Notes: generated from the letters alone by a model not told the origin. DNA of 64,000 nt from Flavobacterium sp. N2270 (GCF_025947225.1 NZ_CP110005.1:1922001-1986000); one strand, 5' to 3'. Positions 1 to 9,440 are shown, numbered from the stretch's first letter. A program made the numbers and translations.

Positions 1-924
1 TCCTCTTGCTGCAATATCAGTAGCTACTAATATAGAAATTTCTTGATTTTTAAATTGATCTAAAACGTCTTGTCTAGAAGTTTGAGATTTATCGCCATGA
101 ATTGCGGCGCAAGTAACACCTTGTTTTGTTAATGTTTTTACAACATTATCAGCACCATGTTTTGTTCTGGTAAAAACAAGTGCATTTTTAATTCCATCAT
201 TTCTAATAATGTGGTATAATAACTTTCGTTTATCTCCTTTTTCAACAAAATAAACTTTTTGAGTTACATTATCAGCTGTACTCGAAACAGGATCAGTTAT
301 AATATATTTTGGTCTTGTTAAAAATGCATCGGCAAGCTCTCTAACTGCAATTGGCATAGTTGCAGAAAACATAAGTGTTTGTCTGTTTTCGGGAGTTAAT
401 TTAATAATTTTCTTTACATCATTAATAAAACCCATATCTAGCATTTGATCTGCTTCGTCTAAAACCAAATGGTGTAAATGGTTTAAATCTACAAATCCTT
501 GCTTGTGTAAATCTAATAATCTTCCCGGTGTAGCAATTAATACATCAACACCTTTTTTTAATTGGTCCACTTGTGGATTTTGATTAACGCCTCCATAAAT
601 AACCATCGATTTAATATTGGTATATTTTCCGTAATCATTAAAACTATCGCAAATTTGATGGGCTAATTCTCTTGTGGGAGTAACAACAAGCGTTCTAATT
701 CTTTTCGCTTTTTTTGCAGAACCTACAACTTTATGAATATAATTAATAATAGGAATAGCAAAAGCACCTGTTTTACCAGTTCCTGTTTGTGCACAAGCAA
801 CTAAATCCTGACCTTTTAATACTTCCGGAATGGCTTGTTCCTGTATTGAAGTAGGAGCAGCATAACCTAAATCATTTAAAGCTTCTTGTATTGGGTTTAT
901 TAAATTTAATTCGTTAAAAGTCAT
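1..924 (-). CDS. DEAD-box RNA helicase, RhlE-like (3' end outside window)
   Basis: ATP-dependent RNA helicase, expected to remodel RNA duplexes in ribosome assembly or mRNA decay. The ATG lies at 922-924 on the minus strand and 308 codons are visible before the window edge. Motif I (AQTGTGKTG, residues 45-53), motif Ia (PTRELA), the DEAD box (VLDEADQMLDMGF), motif III (FSAT) and the start of the second RecA domain up to ATDIAARG can all be read. The HRxGRxxR motif and the C-terminal tail are missing because the window begins there, so the subfamily (RhlE, CsdA or other) cannot be settled. The neighbouring hutG is on the same strand but about 100 bp upstream. Confidence 0.93.
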   Translation of the reverse strand, partial: MTFNELNLINPIQEALNDLGYAAPTSIQEQAIPEVLKGQDLVACAQTGTGKTGAFAIPIINYIHKVVGSAKKAKRIRTLVVTPTRELAHQICDSFNDYGKYTNIKSMVIYGGVNQNPQVDQLKKGVDVLIATPGRLLDLHKQGFVDLNHLHHLVLDEADQMLDMGFINDVKKIIKLTPENRQTLMFSATMPIAVRELADAFLTRPKYIITDPVSSTADNVTQKVYFVEKGDKRKLLYHIIRNDGIKNALVFTRTKHGADNVVKTLTKQGVTCAAIHGDKSQTSRQDVLDQFKNQEISILVATDIAARG

Positions 925-1021
925 TTTGTATATTTTTGTAAAGTAATGAAAGTTAGTAATTTAAATTAACTTTTCATATTTGTATTTTTTATTTATTGAT
1001 GTTTTGTTGACTTTATATTAA

Positions 1022-2044
1022 TTACGATTTCATAAAATCAGTAATCATATAAGCTATCAGTTTTCCTGTTAAATGGTTGTTATTACTTTCGTCTAATGTT
1101 GGTGCACCTTCACAAATATGAATGTATGAAGCATTTTTATTTGAAGCAAAATGATGAATAAATTGTCTTGCTTGTTGCACGCTAAATCCGCTTAAAGTCA
1201 TAGCACTGGTATGAATTCCAGGAATTGCATCTAAGTCTATTTCAATTCCAAATGGATCGTTTTTAACAAACTGTAAAGCTTCATCTAATTGGTTTTCATA
1301 TGTTTTTTCTTTACGAATTTCAATTTCTTCATAGGTTGCAAACTTAACTCTTGAAGCAATTTCTTTAATTGTATGCTGAACTCCTTTAGAAATATAACTT
1401 TCATGTAATCCAAATATGAAATATTTCTTTAAAAAACCTTCTTCATACGCATAGCTAAATCCATTACCAGAATGTCTTCCTTCAAGAATTCTAAAATCGG
1501 TATGAGGATCAAAATTTACAGCATTTACAGGTTTTCCTTTTGCAAGAGCAAGGCCTTTAATATTTCCGTAAGCATTATTATGTCCGCCTCCTATAATTAT
1601 TGGTTTTTTTCCCGCTTTAATGATTTGATGAATGACATGAGATACTTCTTTGTCAATTTTTTCAACTAAACTGAATAATTGTTTTCTTTCCTCTTTATTT
1701 GAGGCATCTAAGTTTTCAGCTAAAGTCATTTCATTCTCAACATTTAGTTCGCCAAGTAGTATAAGATTACTTCCTTTACAAAATTTATTATGTTGAATGT
1801 TTACTAAACTTTTTAAAGTTGAATCAAATGCAGTTGATGTTCCTGCTCTTCCTCTGTTAGCTCTTACGCCAATATCTTCAGGAATTCCTAATAAAACATA
1901 TTGAGCTGAAGAATCTTTAATGAAGTTAAAAGCATCAACATCTGGTGGAATAAGTTGAATTTTTTCGCCAAATTTTATTTCCCCGCTTCGGTGTTGAGTT
2001 ATTTTTGCAAGCTCTTTTGCTGTGAATAATTTTATACTTTCCAT
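1022..2044 (-). CDS. hutG: Formimidoylglutamase (arginase/ureohydrolase family)
   Basis: Predicted to hydrolyse N-formimidoyl-L-glutamate to glutamate and formamide, the last step of one histidine-degradation route, in the cytoplasm. The 340-residue protein has the ureohydrolase manganese motifs: GGGHNNAYG, FDPHTDFR and EIDLDAIPG. HutI, the preceding enzyme of the pathway, is encoded on the same strand at 3090-4328, which favours HutG over arginase or agmatinase. Upstream on the minus strand there is a promoter-like TATTTTTG at 2063-2070, with TTTG at 2093-2096. HutH and HutU are not in the window. Family assignment is secure; substrate is inferred from motif set and context. Confidence 0.85.
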   Translation of the reverse strand: MESIKLFTAKELAKITQHRSGEIKFGEKIQLIPPDVDAFNFIKDSSAQYVLLGIPEDIGVRANRGRAGTSTAFDSTLKSLVNIQHNKFCKGSNLILLGELNVENEMTLAENLDASNKEERKQLFSLVEKIDKEVSHVIHQIIKAGKKPIIIGGGHNNAYGNIKGLALAKGKPVNAVNFDPHTDFRILEGRHSGNGFSYAYEEGFLKKYFIFGLHESYISKGVQHTIKEIASRVKFATYEEIEIRKEKTYENQLDEALQFVKNDPFGIEIDLDAIPGIHTSAMTLSGFSVQQARQFIHHFASNKNASYIHICEGAPTLDESNNNHLTGKLIAYMITDFMKS

Positions 2045-2062
2045 TGATTAAAAAATTGCAAT

Positions 2063-2096
2063 CAAAAATACTATTTTAAAATAACTTTAGTTCAAA
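2063..2096 (-). promoter_or_regulatory. Candidate promoter of hutG
   Basis: Read on the minus strand, TTTG (2093-2096) is followed after 22 bases by TATTTTTG (2063-2070), matching the Bacteroidota TTTG / TAnnTTTG pattern with a slightly long spacer. Transcription would begin about 10 bases before the hutG ATG. Confidence 0.4.
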
Positions 2097-2158
2097 ATGG
2101 GAAAAATAGTTTTTTATTGTATTTTTGTTATCAATTTAACCAAATATCTATATTTTCA

Positions 2159-3040
2159 ATGGAAAACAAGCAAAACAATTCAGGATTAAAAGCAGCAGTA
2201 GTAGTTCTAGGATTATTATTATTAGGAAGTGGAGCTTATATTTATAAAATGACTTCAGATAATAAAGAAACGGTAACAACTTTAACCTCAGAAAAAGAAA
2301 CTTTAGCAAATGATTTAAAAGCTAAAATTGCAGAATATGAAACTTTGATTGCTGAAGATAATGCGTTAAAAGCTGATTTTGAAGCTCAAAAAGAAGAAAT
2401 GGAAAAACTTTTGGTTTCTTTAGAAAAGTCTAAAGGAGATGCTGCAGCAATGGCTAAATATAAAAATGAATATTTTCGTTTAAAAAGAGATATGGATAAC
2501 TTGGTTGCTGAAAATAAGTTGTTAAAAGAACAAAATGTTGTTTTAACATCTAGTTTAGACAGTACTAATGTTGTTTTATCAGATGCTAAAAAATTCAACG
2601 ATACTTTAGTTTCTCAAAATGATAATTTATCTAAAACTGTTGAAAAAGGGTCTAAACTTTCTGTTTTAAACTTAAATGTTTTAGCAGTTAAGGAGAGAAG
2701 TTCTGGTAAACAAATTGAAACTGACAAAGCAAGTAGAGCAGATAAATTAAAAATTAGTTTTTTAATTGCAGAAAATCAAATTGCTAAATCAGGAGATAGA
2801 ACGTACTATGTTCAAGTAATTGATGCTAAAAATAATATTTTAGGAGATAAAGAAACAATTGCTATGAGTGATGATTTAACTTTAACATATACTTTTATTG
2901 CTAAAGTTAAGTATGAAAACAAAACAGTGCAAGTAAAACAAGAAGTTGCAGGAAAAGATTTTCAGCCGGGTTCTTATTTTGTAAATGTATTTAATGCAAA
3001 AGGAGAAATGGTTTCTAAAACAAGTTTTTCTTTAAGATAA
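2159..3040 (+). CDS. Membrane-anchored coiled-coil protein of unknown function
   Basis: The 293-residue protein starts at ATG 2159. An in-frame TTG at 2117 is rejected because it touches a promoter-like TATTTTTG at 2120-2127. Residues around 9-28 form one transmembrane helix, preceded by a short polar N-terminus. Residues about 35-180 are rich in Lys, Glu and Ala with heptad spacing and form a long coiled coil. The last 110 residues look like a compact beta-rich domain ending in SKTSFSLR. Similar flavobacterial proteins are often annotated vaguely as chromosome-partitioning proteins, but I see no ParA-type ATP-binding motif. It sits between hutG and hutI on the opposite strand. Function unknown; a cell-envelope role is only a guess. 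Confidence 0.7.
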   Translation: MENKQNNSGLKAAVVVLGLLLLGSGAYIYKMTSDNKETVTTLTSEKETLANDLKAKIAEYETLIAEDNALKADFEAQKEEMEKLLVSLEKSKGDAAAMAKYKNEYFRLKRDMDNLVAENKLLKEQNVVLTSSLDSTNVVLSDAKKFNDTLVSQNDNLSKTVEKGSKLSVLNLNVLAVKERSSGKQIETDKASRADKLKISFLIAENQIAKSGDRTYYVQVIDAKNNILGDKETIAMSDDLTLTYTFIAKVKYENKTVQVKQEVAGKDFQPGSYFVNVFNAKGEMVSKTSFSLR

Positions 3041-3060
3041 TAATTCACAAATAATTGAAT

Positions 3061-3090
3061 AAAAAAGAGCGACATTTGTCGCTCTTTTTT
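3061..3090. terminator. Bidirectional rho-independent terminator
   Basis: A perfect 13-bp stem (3061-3073 with 3078-3090) around an ATTT loop has A-runs on one side and T-runs on the other. It lies between convergent genes (coiled-coil protein and hutI) and can serve both; it touches the hutI stop codon. Confidence 0.9.
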
Positions 3091-4328
3091 TATGATATTA
3101 ACTTTCCGTTTATCATTACTTTTTCAATTAAATTGCTACCAAATTCATAAGGTAGTTGATAATAAGTAGTAATTGGTTTTGTGATAATAATATTGGCTTT
3201 TTTACCTTTAGTAATACTTCCATGAGTGTTAGAAATTCCCATTGCGTATGCACCATTAATTGTTGCTGCGTTTATAGCTTCTTCAGGAGTCATTTTCATT
3301 TTAATACAAGCTGTTGCTACTACAAAATTCATGTTACCAGATGGAGTAGTACCCGGATTATAATCGGTAGCTAAAGCAATGGGTAAACCTGCATTCATCA
3401 TTTTTCTAGCTGGGGTATAAGGAATGCTAATAAAATAAGAACAACTTGGTAATGCAACAGGCATGGTGTTGCTGTTTTTTAAAACTTCAATATCTTCATC
3501 GTTAACAATTTCTAAATGGTCTACACTTAGTGCTCCATTTTCTACACAAGCTTTAATACCTTCAATTGCTGTAAATTGATTAACGTGTATTTTTGGAATT
3601 AAACCGTATTTTTTTCCAGCTTTCATAATTTTTATAGTTTCTTCAACAGAAAAATATCCAGTTTCTAAAAATGCATCAATATAATCGGCAAGATTTTCTT
3701 CTGCTATTTTTGGTAGCATTTCATTAATAATTAAATCAATATATGCAGCATGATTATCTTTGTACTCACTAGGAAATGCATGAGCTCCAAGAAAAGTAGC
3801 TTTTATAGGTAAAGTATAGTTTTCTTTTAAACGTTTTATTACGCGAAGCATTTTTAATTCACCTTCAACTGTTAATCCGTAACCCGATTTTATTTCAACA
3901 GCACCAGTTCCTTGTTGCATTACTTCTTCTAAACGAATTTTAGATTGCTCGTAAATTTCGTCTTCAGAAGCTTCATTTAATTTCTTAGCCGAATTTAAAA
4001 TCCCGCCACCTCTATTAAATATTTCTTCATAGGATAACCCGTTAATTCGGTCTACAAATTCTTGAATTCTGTTTCCAGCATACACAATATGAGTGTGACT
4101 GTCTATCCAAGTGGGTAAAATAACTTTTCCAGTAGCGTCAATAATTGAAGCGTTTTCAATTTTCGGACAAACATCCATTGAACCAAAATCAATTATAATA
4201 TCATTCTCAACCAATAAAAAAGCATCTTTTATGATTGGTAATGTTGCCATTTCTTTTCCAGAAACCTTATCAATTGAAGTTTCTCTAACTTGAAGTAATT
4301 CTTTTATGTTGGTGAATAATGTTTTCAT
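3090..4328 (-). CDS. hutI: Imidazolonepropionase
   Basis: Cytoplasmic amidohydrolase-superfamily enzyme that opens 4-imidazolone-5-propanoate to N-formimidoyl-glutamate, the substrate of HutG encoded nearby. The 412-residue length is normal for the family. Visible motifs are the metal-binding DSHTHIVYAGNR near residue 75, VEIKSGYGL, KIHVNQF and VDHLEIV, and the late ALATDYNPGTTPSGN block. The C-terminal part returns to the small beta domain typical of the superfamily. The ATG is at 4326-4328. Together with hutG this gives the lower half of histidine degradation; the upper half must be elsewhere. Confidence 0.92.
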   Translation of the reverse strand: MKTLFTNIKELLQVRETSIDKVSGKEMATLPIIKDAFLLVENDIIIDFGSMDVCPKIENASIIDATGKVILPTWIDSHTHIVYAGNRIQEFVDRINGLSYEEIFNRGGGILNSAKKLNEASEDEIYEQSKIRLEEVMQQGTGAVEIKSGYGLTVEGELKMLRVIKRLKENYTLPIKATFLGAHAFPSEYKDNHAAYIDLIINEMLPKIAEENLADYIDAFLETGYFSVEETIKIMKAGKKYGLIPKIHVNQFTAIEGIKACVENGALSVDHLEIVNDEDIEVLKNSNTMPVALPSCSYFISIPYTPARKMMNAGLPIALATDYNPGTTPSGNMNFVVATACIKMKMTPEEAINAATINGAYAMGISNTHGSITKGKKANIIITKPITTYYQLPYEFGSNLIEKVMINGKLIS

Positions 4329-4401
4329 ATTTTATAAAATATTTTGGTAAAAATAAGTTCCATTTTTAAAAACTCCTATCTTTATAGTAAATTTTACAGA
4401 T

Positions 4402-5472
4402 TTGAGACGATTAAAATATAAAAAAGGAAGAAGAGTTCAGCCCACTCCATTAGAATATACGGGTATATATACGGACAAAGATACAGAAATGCAATTGTTT
4501 GTGTATACTGAAAATGAAGTAGAAGAATTTCAGGATGTTTCAATTGAAGATATTTTAAATAATAAATCTTCAACAGCTAATAATTGGTTAAATATACACG
4601 GTTTAAAGGATGTTGAGTTAATTAGAGATTTGTCAGAACATTTAAATATCAATAGTATTATTGTATCTGATGTTCTAAATATTTCAAGAGGAACACGCTT
4701 AGAAGAACTAGATGATACTCTTTTTTTTAGTATTAAATCAATACTTCCTACTGAAGATAAAGCGAATATTTCTATAGAACAAATTAGTTTTGTTTTACAA
4801 GAAGGATTAATTGTTTCATTTCAAGAAAAAAGAGGTGATTTTTTTACACATATACGAGAACGTTTAAGAACAAATTCTGGTTTGGTTCGTAAAAAAAAGA
4901 CAGATTATCTATTATACCTTATGCTTGATGCAATTATTGAAAATTTCTACATAACTATTGATAATAAAGAAATTGAAATAGAAAAGTTAGTTGCATTATC
5001 AAAGACAACTTCTAATCCTTCTATAATGGAAGAAATTGAAAAAAATAGAGAAGTTTTTCATTTTCTTAAAAGAGCAATTGTACCACTAAGAGATGCTTTA
5101 TTTACTATAAAAACTATAAATGAAGATGATGAGTTTAATAGTATAGAATCGTCTAATTTTGTGTTTTTTGGACGTTTACACCAAAAGACAATTGAATTAT
5201 TAGATCAAGTAGATTATGATTTACACACTTTAGACAGTGCGAGTAATTTTTTCTATACTACTCAAAGCCATAAAATGAATGAGGTAATGAAAACTTTAAC
5301 AATAGTATCAGCAGTTTTTATGCCTATTACATTTATAGCAGGAATATACGGAATGAACTTTGATAGAATTCCTGAACTCCATGCTAAAAACGGTTATTTT
5401 GTTGTGTTAGGAGTTATGTTTTTTATTGTTTTATCTATGCTTTATTATTTCAAAAAAAAGAACTGGTTTTAG
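4402..5472 (+). CDS. corA: Magnesium/cobalt transporter CorA
   Basis: Pentameric inner-membrane channel for magnesium and related divalent ions. The 356-residue protein has a large polar N-terminal domain and two C-terminal transmembrane helices; the signature YGMNF is at residues 316-320, after the first helix. The usual short acidic/polar loop and the lysine-rich tail (FKKKNWF) are present. No ATG occurs before residue 30, so the TTG at 4402 is taken as the start. The gene overlaps the convergent hydrolase gene by four bases at the 3' end. Confidence 0.93.
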   Translation: MRRLKYKKGRRVQPTPLEYTGIYTDKDTEMQLFVYTENEVEEFQDVSIEDILNNKSSTANNWLNIHGLKDVELIRDLSEHLNINSIIVSDVLNISRGTRLEELDDTLFFSIKSILPTEDKANISIEQISFVLQEGLIVSFQEKRGDFFTHIRERLRTNSGLVRKKKTDYLLYLMLDAIIENFYITIDNKEIEIEKLVALSKTTSNPSIMEEIEKNREVFHFLKRAIVPLRDALFTIKTINEDDEFNSIESSNFVFFGRLHQKTIELLDQVDYDLHTLDSASNFFYTTQSHKMNEVMKTLTIVSAVFMPITFIAGIYGMNFDRIPELHAKNGYFVVLGVMFFIVLSMLYYFKKKNWF

Positions 5473-6329
5473 TTTAATATAAAATCTTTTATTTTTGAAA
5501 TTACTTTTTCATCTCCTAATACTTTTCTATGTCCTAAAGAAGTAGTAAGTAGTAATTCACTGTTTTTTAATGTTTTATCAATATTTACAGATGCTGTATA
5601 AGGAACATCTTCATCGTCTTTGTCATGAATTACAAGTACAGGAACATCAACATCTTTTGCAGCATTACTTCCTGAGTAATCTTCCATTTTTTCTTGAAAA
5701 TTTTCTTCAAAAGAAGTTTTCATTAATTCTGCAACTTTTGGTTTTATACCTAATTTATTAACAAAATCGTGTAAAATATCATCAATACTATCTCCACTCC
5801 CTATAACTATTGCTTTATCTACTTTTAAACCTTGTTTGATAGAGTTTAAAACCGACATTCCTCCAAGTGAATGACCTATTGCAACATCAAATTTTCCGTG
5901 TATCCTTTCTAGTTCTAATATACTTGCAATAAATTCAATCATTAAAGTTGTTGAACCAGGAGATTTTCCATGTGCTGGAGCATCAAAACTAATGGTTGTA
6001 TAGCCCATTTCAGTTAGTTGATCTGCTATTTTTACCAATTGTGTTCCTCTACCTGACCAACCATGAACTAGTAATGCTTTTTTGTTACCAGTTCCATATT
6101 TATAAACCATTATTTTTTTAGAAATTTCAGGAATAAATAATAGCTCTTGTTCGGAATTAGTATCCATTTCAAATTCTCTTTTTGGAATTTTATATTTTAT
6201 AGGAGTGGCAAACAATTTTTTTGCAAACTTTACAGTTAATGAAGTAGAAATTTTTTGTAAAGATTGAGCAATAAATAATACTATTGAAGGAATTGAATCA
6301 CTTGAAATATTCTTTTGTCTTTTTGACAT
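5469..6329 (-). CDS. Alpha/beta hydrolase
   Basis: A 286-residue alpha/beta-hydrolase fold enzyme. The nucleophile elbow GHSLGG holds the catalytic serine; HDKDDEDVPY supplies the acid and the C-terminal SLGHRKVLG the histidine. An HGWSGRG block near residue 90 fits the oxyanion region. The N-terminal 60 residues are basic and rather hydrophobic without a clear signal peptide, so a cytoplasmic or peripheral membrane enzyme is likely. Substrate unknown. A minus-strand TAAATTTG at 6344-6351 fits a -7 box just before the ATG. The gene is convergent with corA. Confidence 0.8.
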   Translation of the reverse strand: MSKRQKNISSDSIPSIVLFIAQSLQKISTSLTVKFAKKLFATPIKYKIPKREFEMDTNSEQELLFIPEISKKIMVYKYGTGNKKALLVHGWSGRGTQLVKIADQLTEMGYTTISFDAPAHGKSPGSTTLMIEFIASILELERIHGKFDVAIGHSLGGMSVLNSIKQGLKVDKAIVIGSGDSIDDILHDFVNKLGIKPKVAELMKTSFEENFQEKMEDYSGSNAAKDVDVPVLVIHDKDDEDVPYTASVNIDKTLKNSELLLTTSLGHRKVLGDEKVISKIKDFILN

Positions 6330-6407
6330 TTCTTTTTTTTTTGCAAATTTATAAAATGATTTGCTTGTGTTTATTAAACTTATCTTAAATTTATATTGGC
6401 AACATTA

Positions 6408-6437
6408 TTGCAATAAATTTAAATATAATTAACTTTG
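6408..6437 (+). promoter_or_regulatory. Promoter of the M48 protease gene
   Basis: TTG (6408-6410) and TAACTTTG (6430-6437) are separated by 19 bases, as expected for the Bacteroidota housekeeping sigma factor. A perfect 12-bp palindrome TTATTGCAATAA (6405-6416) covers the -33 element and could be a regulator site. Confidence 0.6.
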
Positions 6438-6453
6438 TAAAAAACATTAAACT

Positions 6454-7272
6454 ATGAATCTTAAATTAAAATTTTTACTTGTATTTCTTTTAGCCATTGT
6501 ATTTTCGTGTGCTAAGAACCCTTTTACTGGTAAAAGTACTATGGCACTTGTTCCTAATAGTCAAATTTTTCCTTCCTCTTTTCAGCAATATGGAGAATTT
6601 TTATCTGAAAATAAAGTATTAAAAGGAACTTCAGATGCTAAAAGAATAGAGCTTATTGGTATGAAAATCAAAACAGCTTCAGAAAGATGGTTAAATGCTA
6701 ATGGTCATGCTGATTATTTAGACGGTTATGAGTGGGAATATAATTTAGTTCAAAGTGATGAATTAAATGCATGGTGTATGCCAGGTGGGAAAATTGTTTT
6801 TTATACAGGAATTTTACCAGTTTGTAAAGATGATGCTGGTATTGCCGCTGTAATGGGGCATGAAGTTGCTCATGCATTAGCAAATCATGGTCAGCAAAGA
6901 ATGAGTGCAGGTATGTTACAACAATTAGGTGCTGTTGGTACTCAAGTTGCTGTAGGTAATAAGGATCCGCAAACACAAGCTTTAATTATGCAAGCCTATG
7001 GTGTTGGTTCTCAAGTAGGAGGTATGTTGCCATTTAGCAGAAGTCATGAAAGTGAAGCAGATAGAATAGGTTTGACGTTAATGGCAATTGCAGGTTACGA
7101 TCCAATTAATGCTGTAAAAGTATGGGAGAGAATGTCGGCACTTTCTAATGGTCAATCTACGCCAGAAATTTTAAGTACTCATCCAAGTAATCAAACAAGA
7201 ATTAAAGAATTAACTGCTTTAATTCCTCAGGCTAAAGTTGAAGCTGCAAAATTTGGTGTAACTTTTAAATAG
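6454..7272 (+). CDS. M48-family zinc metalloprotease, lipoprotein
   Basis: Envelope protease expected to degrade or repair misfolded membrane proteins, in the LoiP/BepA group. The 272-residue protein starts with a lipoprotein signal (hydrophobic stretch then FSCAKNPF; lipid-modified Cys at 19). The zinc motif HEVAH is at residues 136-140, and SEAD near residue 200 supplies the third ligand. There is no TPR tail as in BepA, so it resembles LoiP/YcaL more. It has its own promoter and is followed by a terminator, so it is monocistronic. Confidence 0.88.
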   Translation: MNLKLKFLLVFLLAIVFSCAKNPFTGKSTMALVPNSQIFPSSFQQYGEFLSENKVLKGTSDAKRIELIGMKIKTASERWLNANGHADYLDGYEWEYNLVQSDELNAWCMPGGKIVFYTGILPVCKDDAGIAAVMGHEVAHALANHGQQRMSAGMLQQLGAVGTQVAVGNKDPQTQALIMQAYGVGSQVGGMLPFSRSHESEADRIGLTLMAIAGYDPINAVKVWERMSALSNGQSTPEILSTHPSNQTRIKELTALIPQAKVEAAKFGVTFK

Positions 7273-7297
7273 GTTTTATATTAAAATATTATATTTG

Positions 7298-7322
7298 AAT
7301 CCCGCTATGGCGGGATTTTTTA
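7298..7322 (+). terminator. Rho-independent terminator after the M48 gene
   Basis: An 8-bp stem AATCCCGC/GCGGGATT (7298-7305 with 7310-7317), loop TATG, is followed by a T run. It ends 14 bases before the ATG of the next gene. Confidence 0.85.
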
Positions 7323-7335
7323 ATTTAAATACACT

Positions 7336-8649
7336 ATGAATTTAGAAAAAGGAAATAAAAAATTAGGTAACGCATGGGCGTTTTATGATTGGGCAAATTC
7401 AGTATATAACTTGGTCATTTCATCAGCTATTTTTCCAATTTATTATGGAGCTTTATTCAAAATAAAAGGAATATCATCTGTACATTTTTTAGGTTTTGAA
7501 GTGAAAAACACGGCATTAATTAGTTTTGTTACTGCTTTTGCTTTTTTAATTGTAGCCTTCATGTCTCCGTTGCTTTCTGGAATTGCTGATTTTGCAGGAA
7601 ATAAGAAGCGATTTATGCAGTTTTTTTGTTATTTGGGCGCATTATCATGTATTGGATTGTCCTTTTTTACATTAGAGAATTTATATTTTGGAATTTTATG
7701 TTTCTTTTTTGGTTTAATAGGTTTTTGGGGGAGTTTAGTGTTTTATAATTCTTATTTACCTGATATCGCTTTTACTGATGATCAAGATAGATTAAGTGCA
7801 AAAGGATATTCATTAGGTTATATTGGTAGTGTTATTTTACTATTATTTAATTTAGCTATGGTTATGAAACCAGAATGGTTTGGAATAACAGGAGAAGATG
7901 CTGCAATGAAAGCTATGCAATATTCATTTGTTTCTGTTGGAATTTGGTGGATAGTTTTTAGTCAATATACATTCTATTATTTACCTAAAAACACAGTCAA
8001 AAATAAAGTTACTAAAAATGTTGTTTTTAATGGATATAAGGAGTTAAAGAAAGTTTGGCATCAATTAGAAGAGAATATTATTTTAAAAAAATATTTAAAG
8101 AGTTTCTTTGTTTATTCTATGGCTGTTCAAACGGTTATGTTGGTTGCAACTTATTTTGGTGAACAAGAAATTCTATGGGAGTCTGATAGTCAGCGAACAT
8201 CAGGGTTAATAATTAGTATTTTGGTAATTCAATTAGTTGCTGTTCTTGGCGCTGTACTAACTTCAAAATTATCTGAAAAAATAGGAAATATCAAAACTCT
8301 AATAATTATTAATTCAATTTGGGTTATAATTTGTATTTGCGCATTCTTTGTAACTCTTCCTGTTCATTTTTATATAACCGCAGGTTTTGTTGGTTTAGTA
8401 ATGGGTGGAATTCAATCACTTTCACGCTCTACTTATTCAAAATTATTGCCTGAAACAAAAGATTCAACTTCATTTTTTAGTTTTTATGATGTTGCCGAAA
8501 AAATTGGGATAGTTATAGGTATGGGAATTTTTGCAACTATAGATCAAATATCTGGTTCGATGAGAAATGCAATTGTATTTTTAGCCTTGTTTTTTATTGC
8601 GGGTGTATTTTTATTGTTCAATGTTCAAAAAACATTAAATAAAATATAA
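7336..8649 (+). CDS. MFS transporter, UMF1 (Atg22-like) family
   Basis: Twelve-helix inner-membrane carrier of 437 residues. The N-terminal AWAFYDWANSVYNLV followed by IFPIYY is characteristic of the UMF1/Atg22-like branch. In yeast Atg22 exports amino acids from the vacuole; the bacterial substrate is unknown. Other family marks are the loop SGIADFAGNKKRFM after the second or third helix and GGIQSLSRSTYSKLLP in the second half. No linked enzyme gene suggests a substrate. Confidence 0.85.
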   Translation: MNLEKGNKKLGNAWAFYDWANSVYNLVISSAIFPIYYGALFKIKGISSVHFLGFEVKNTALISFVTAFAFLIVAFMSPLLSGIADFAGNKKRFMQFFCYLGALSCIGLSFFTLENLYFGILCFFFGLIGFWGSLVFYNSYLPDIAFTDDQDRLSAKGYSLGYIGSVILLLFNLAMVMKPEWFGITGEDAAMKAMQYSFVSVGIWWIVFSQYTFYYLPKNTVKNKVTKNVVFNGYKELKKVWHQLEENIILKKYLKSFFVYSMAVQTVMLVATYFGEQEILWESDSQRTSGLIISILVIQLVAVLGAVLTSKLSEKIGNIKTLIIINSIWVIICICAFFVTLPVHFYITAGFVGLVMGGIQSLSRSTYSKLLPETKDSTSFFSFYDVAEKIGIVIGMGIFATIDQISGSMRNAIVFLALFFIAGVFLLFNVQKTLNKI

Positions 8650-8687
8650 ATAATTTATATATTTGAAATCTAATAAAATACTTCTTT

Positions 8688-9245
8688 ATGAAAACTATAA
8701 AATCAATTTTTTCAGTACTAGTTTTAACATTGTCTTTTACAATACTTACTTCTTGTGATGTTGAACCTTTAGATAATGCAATAGATGTTAACAATGGAGG
8801 TGGTTCAGGAACTGTTGTAACAAGTTTTACTGCAAAAGTAAATGGAGCTGATTTTGTTGCAAGTTCAGAATCAATCATTGGAGATTATTCACCTTCTTCT
8901 TTTGGTAATGAGCTAGTAATATCTGGTTCTACTTCTACTGGGAAAAACATTAGTATTACTGTTATTAATCCAGCTGTAGCTACTTTTCCTGCGAGTTTTA
9001 ATGTTAACAATTTAACTTTATTACAATATTTAGATTCTTCTTTGGGTACAAATGGTGGTTTTACTTCGTATAATCAAACAACCGATGTTTCTACAGGAAC
9101 AGTAACTATAACTCACTTTGATACCGTAAATAATAAAGTTTCAGGTACATTTAGCTTTACAGCTTATAATTCAACAGATACAAGTACTAGATCAATAACT
9201 AATGGTGTTTTTAACAACATTTCATTTGATAATTCTGTTAACTAG
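8688..9245 (+). CDS. Small lipoprotein, DUF6252-like
   Basis: A 185-residue exported lipoprotein: residues 1-22 form a signal peptide ending TSCDVEP, with lipid-modified Cys at about 23. After a Gly/Asn-rich linker the mature part begins FTAKVNGADFVA and continues as a beta-rich domain with conserved-looking repeats of Thr and Ser. This is the layout of the flavobacterial DUF6252 group; I assign it from the look of the sequence, not a search. A -7-like TATATTTG lies at 8658-8665. Function unknown; probably on the outer membrane. Confidence 0.65.
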   Translation: MKTIKSIFSVLVLTLSFTILTSCDVEPLDNAIDVNNGGGSGTVVTSFTAKVNGADFVASSESIIGDYSPSSFGNELVISGSTSTGKNISITVINPAVATFPASFNVNNLTLLQYLDSSLGTNGGFTSYNQTTDVSTGTVTITHFDTVNNKVSGTFSFTAYNSTDTSTRSITNGVFNNISFDNSVN

Positions 9246-9268
9246 TTTTAAGTTAATGTTAAAATCAT

Positions 9269-9295
9269 ATCCCGATATTTATATCGGGATTTTTT
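9269..9295 (+). terminator. Rho-independent terminator
   Basis: A 10-bp stem ATCCCGATAT/ATATCGGGAT (9269-9278 with 9281-9290; the inner A-T pairs probably open to give a larger loop) is followed by TTTTT. It ends the DUF6252-like lipoprotein transcript. Confidence 0.85.
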
Positions 9296-9440
9296 ATGGC
9301 ATAAAACTTGACCTTATAATGTGTAGAAATTGATGTTTTTATGTGTTTTGACATTGATAGACAGTTATTTATGTAAATCAATTAAAAATTTTATTTCTCA
9401 CAAAAATTATGTTTAATGACAAAATGACTTTAAAATAGAT

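Noticed and set aside
7290..7297. TATATTTG as a promoter of the UMF1-type carrier gene
   Set aside because: It lies directly before the terminator of the previous gene and lacks a -33 element, so any transcript would run into the terminator.
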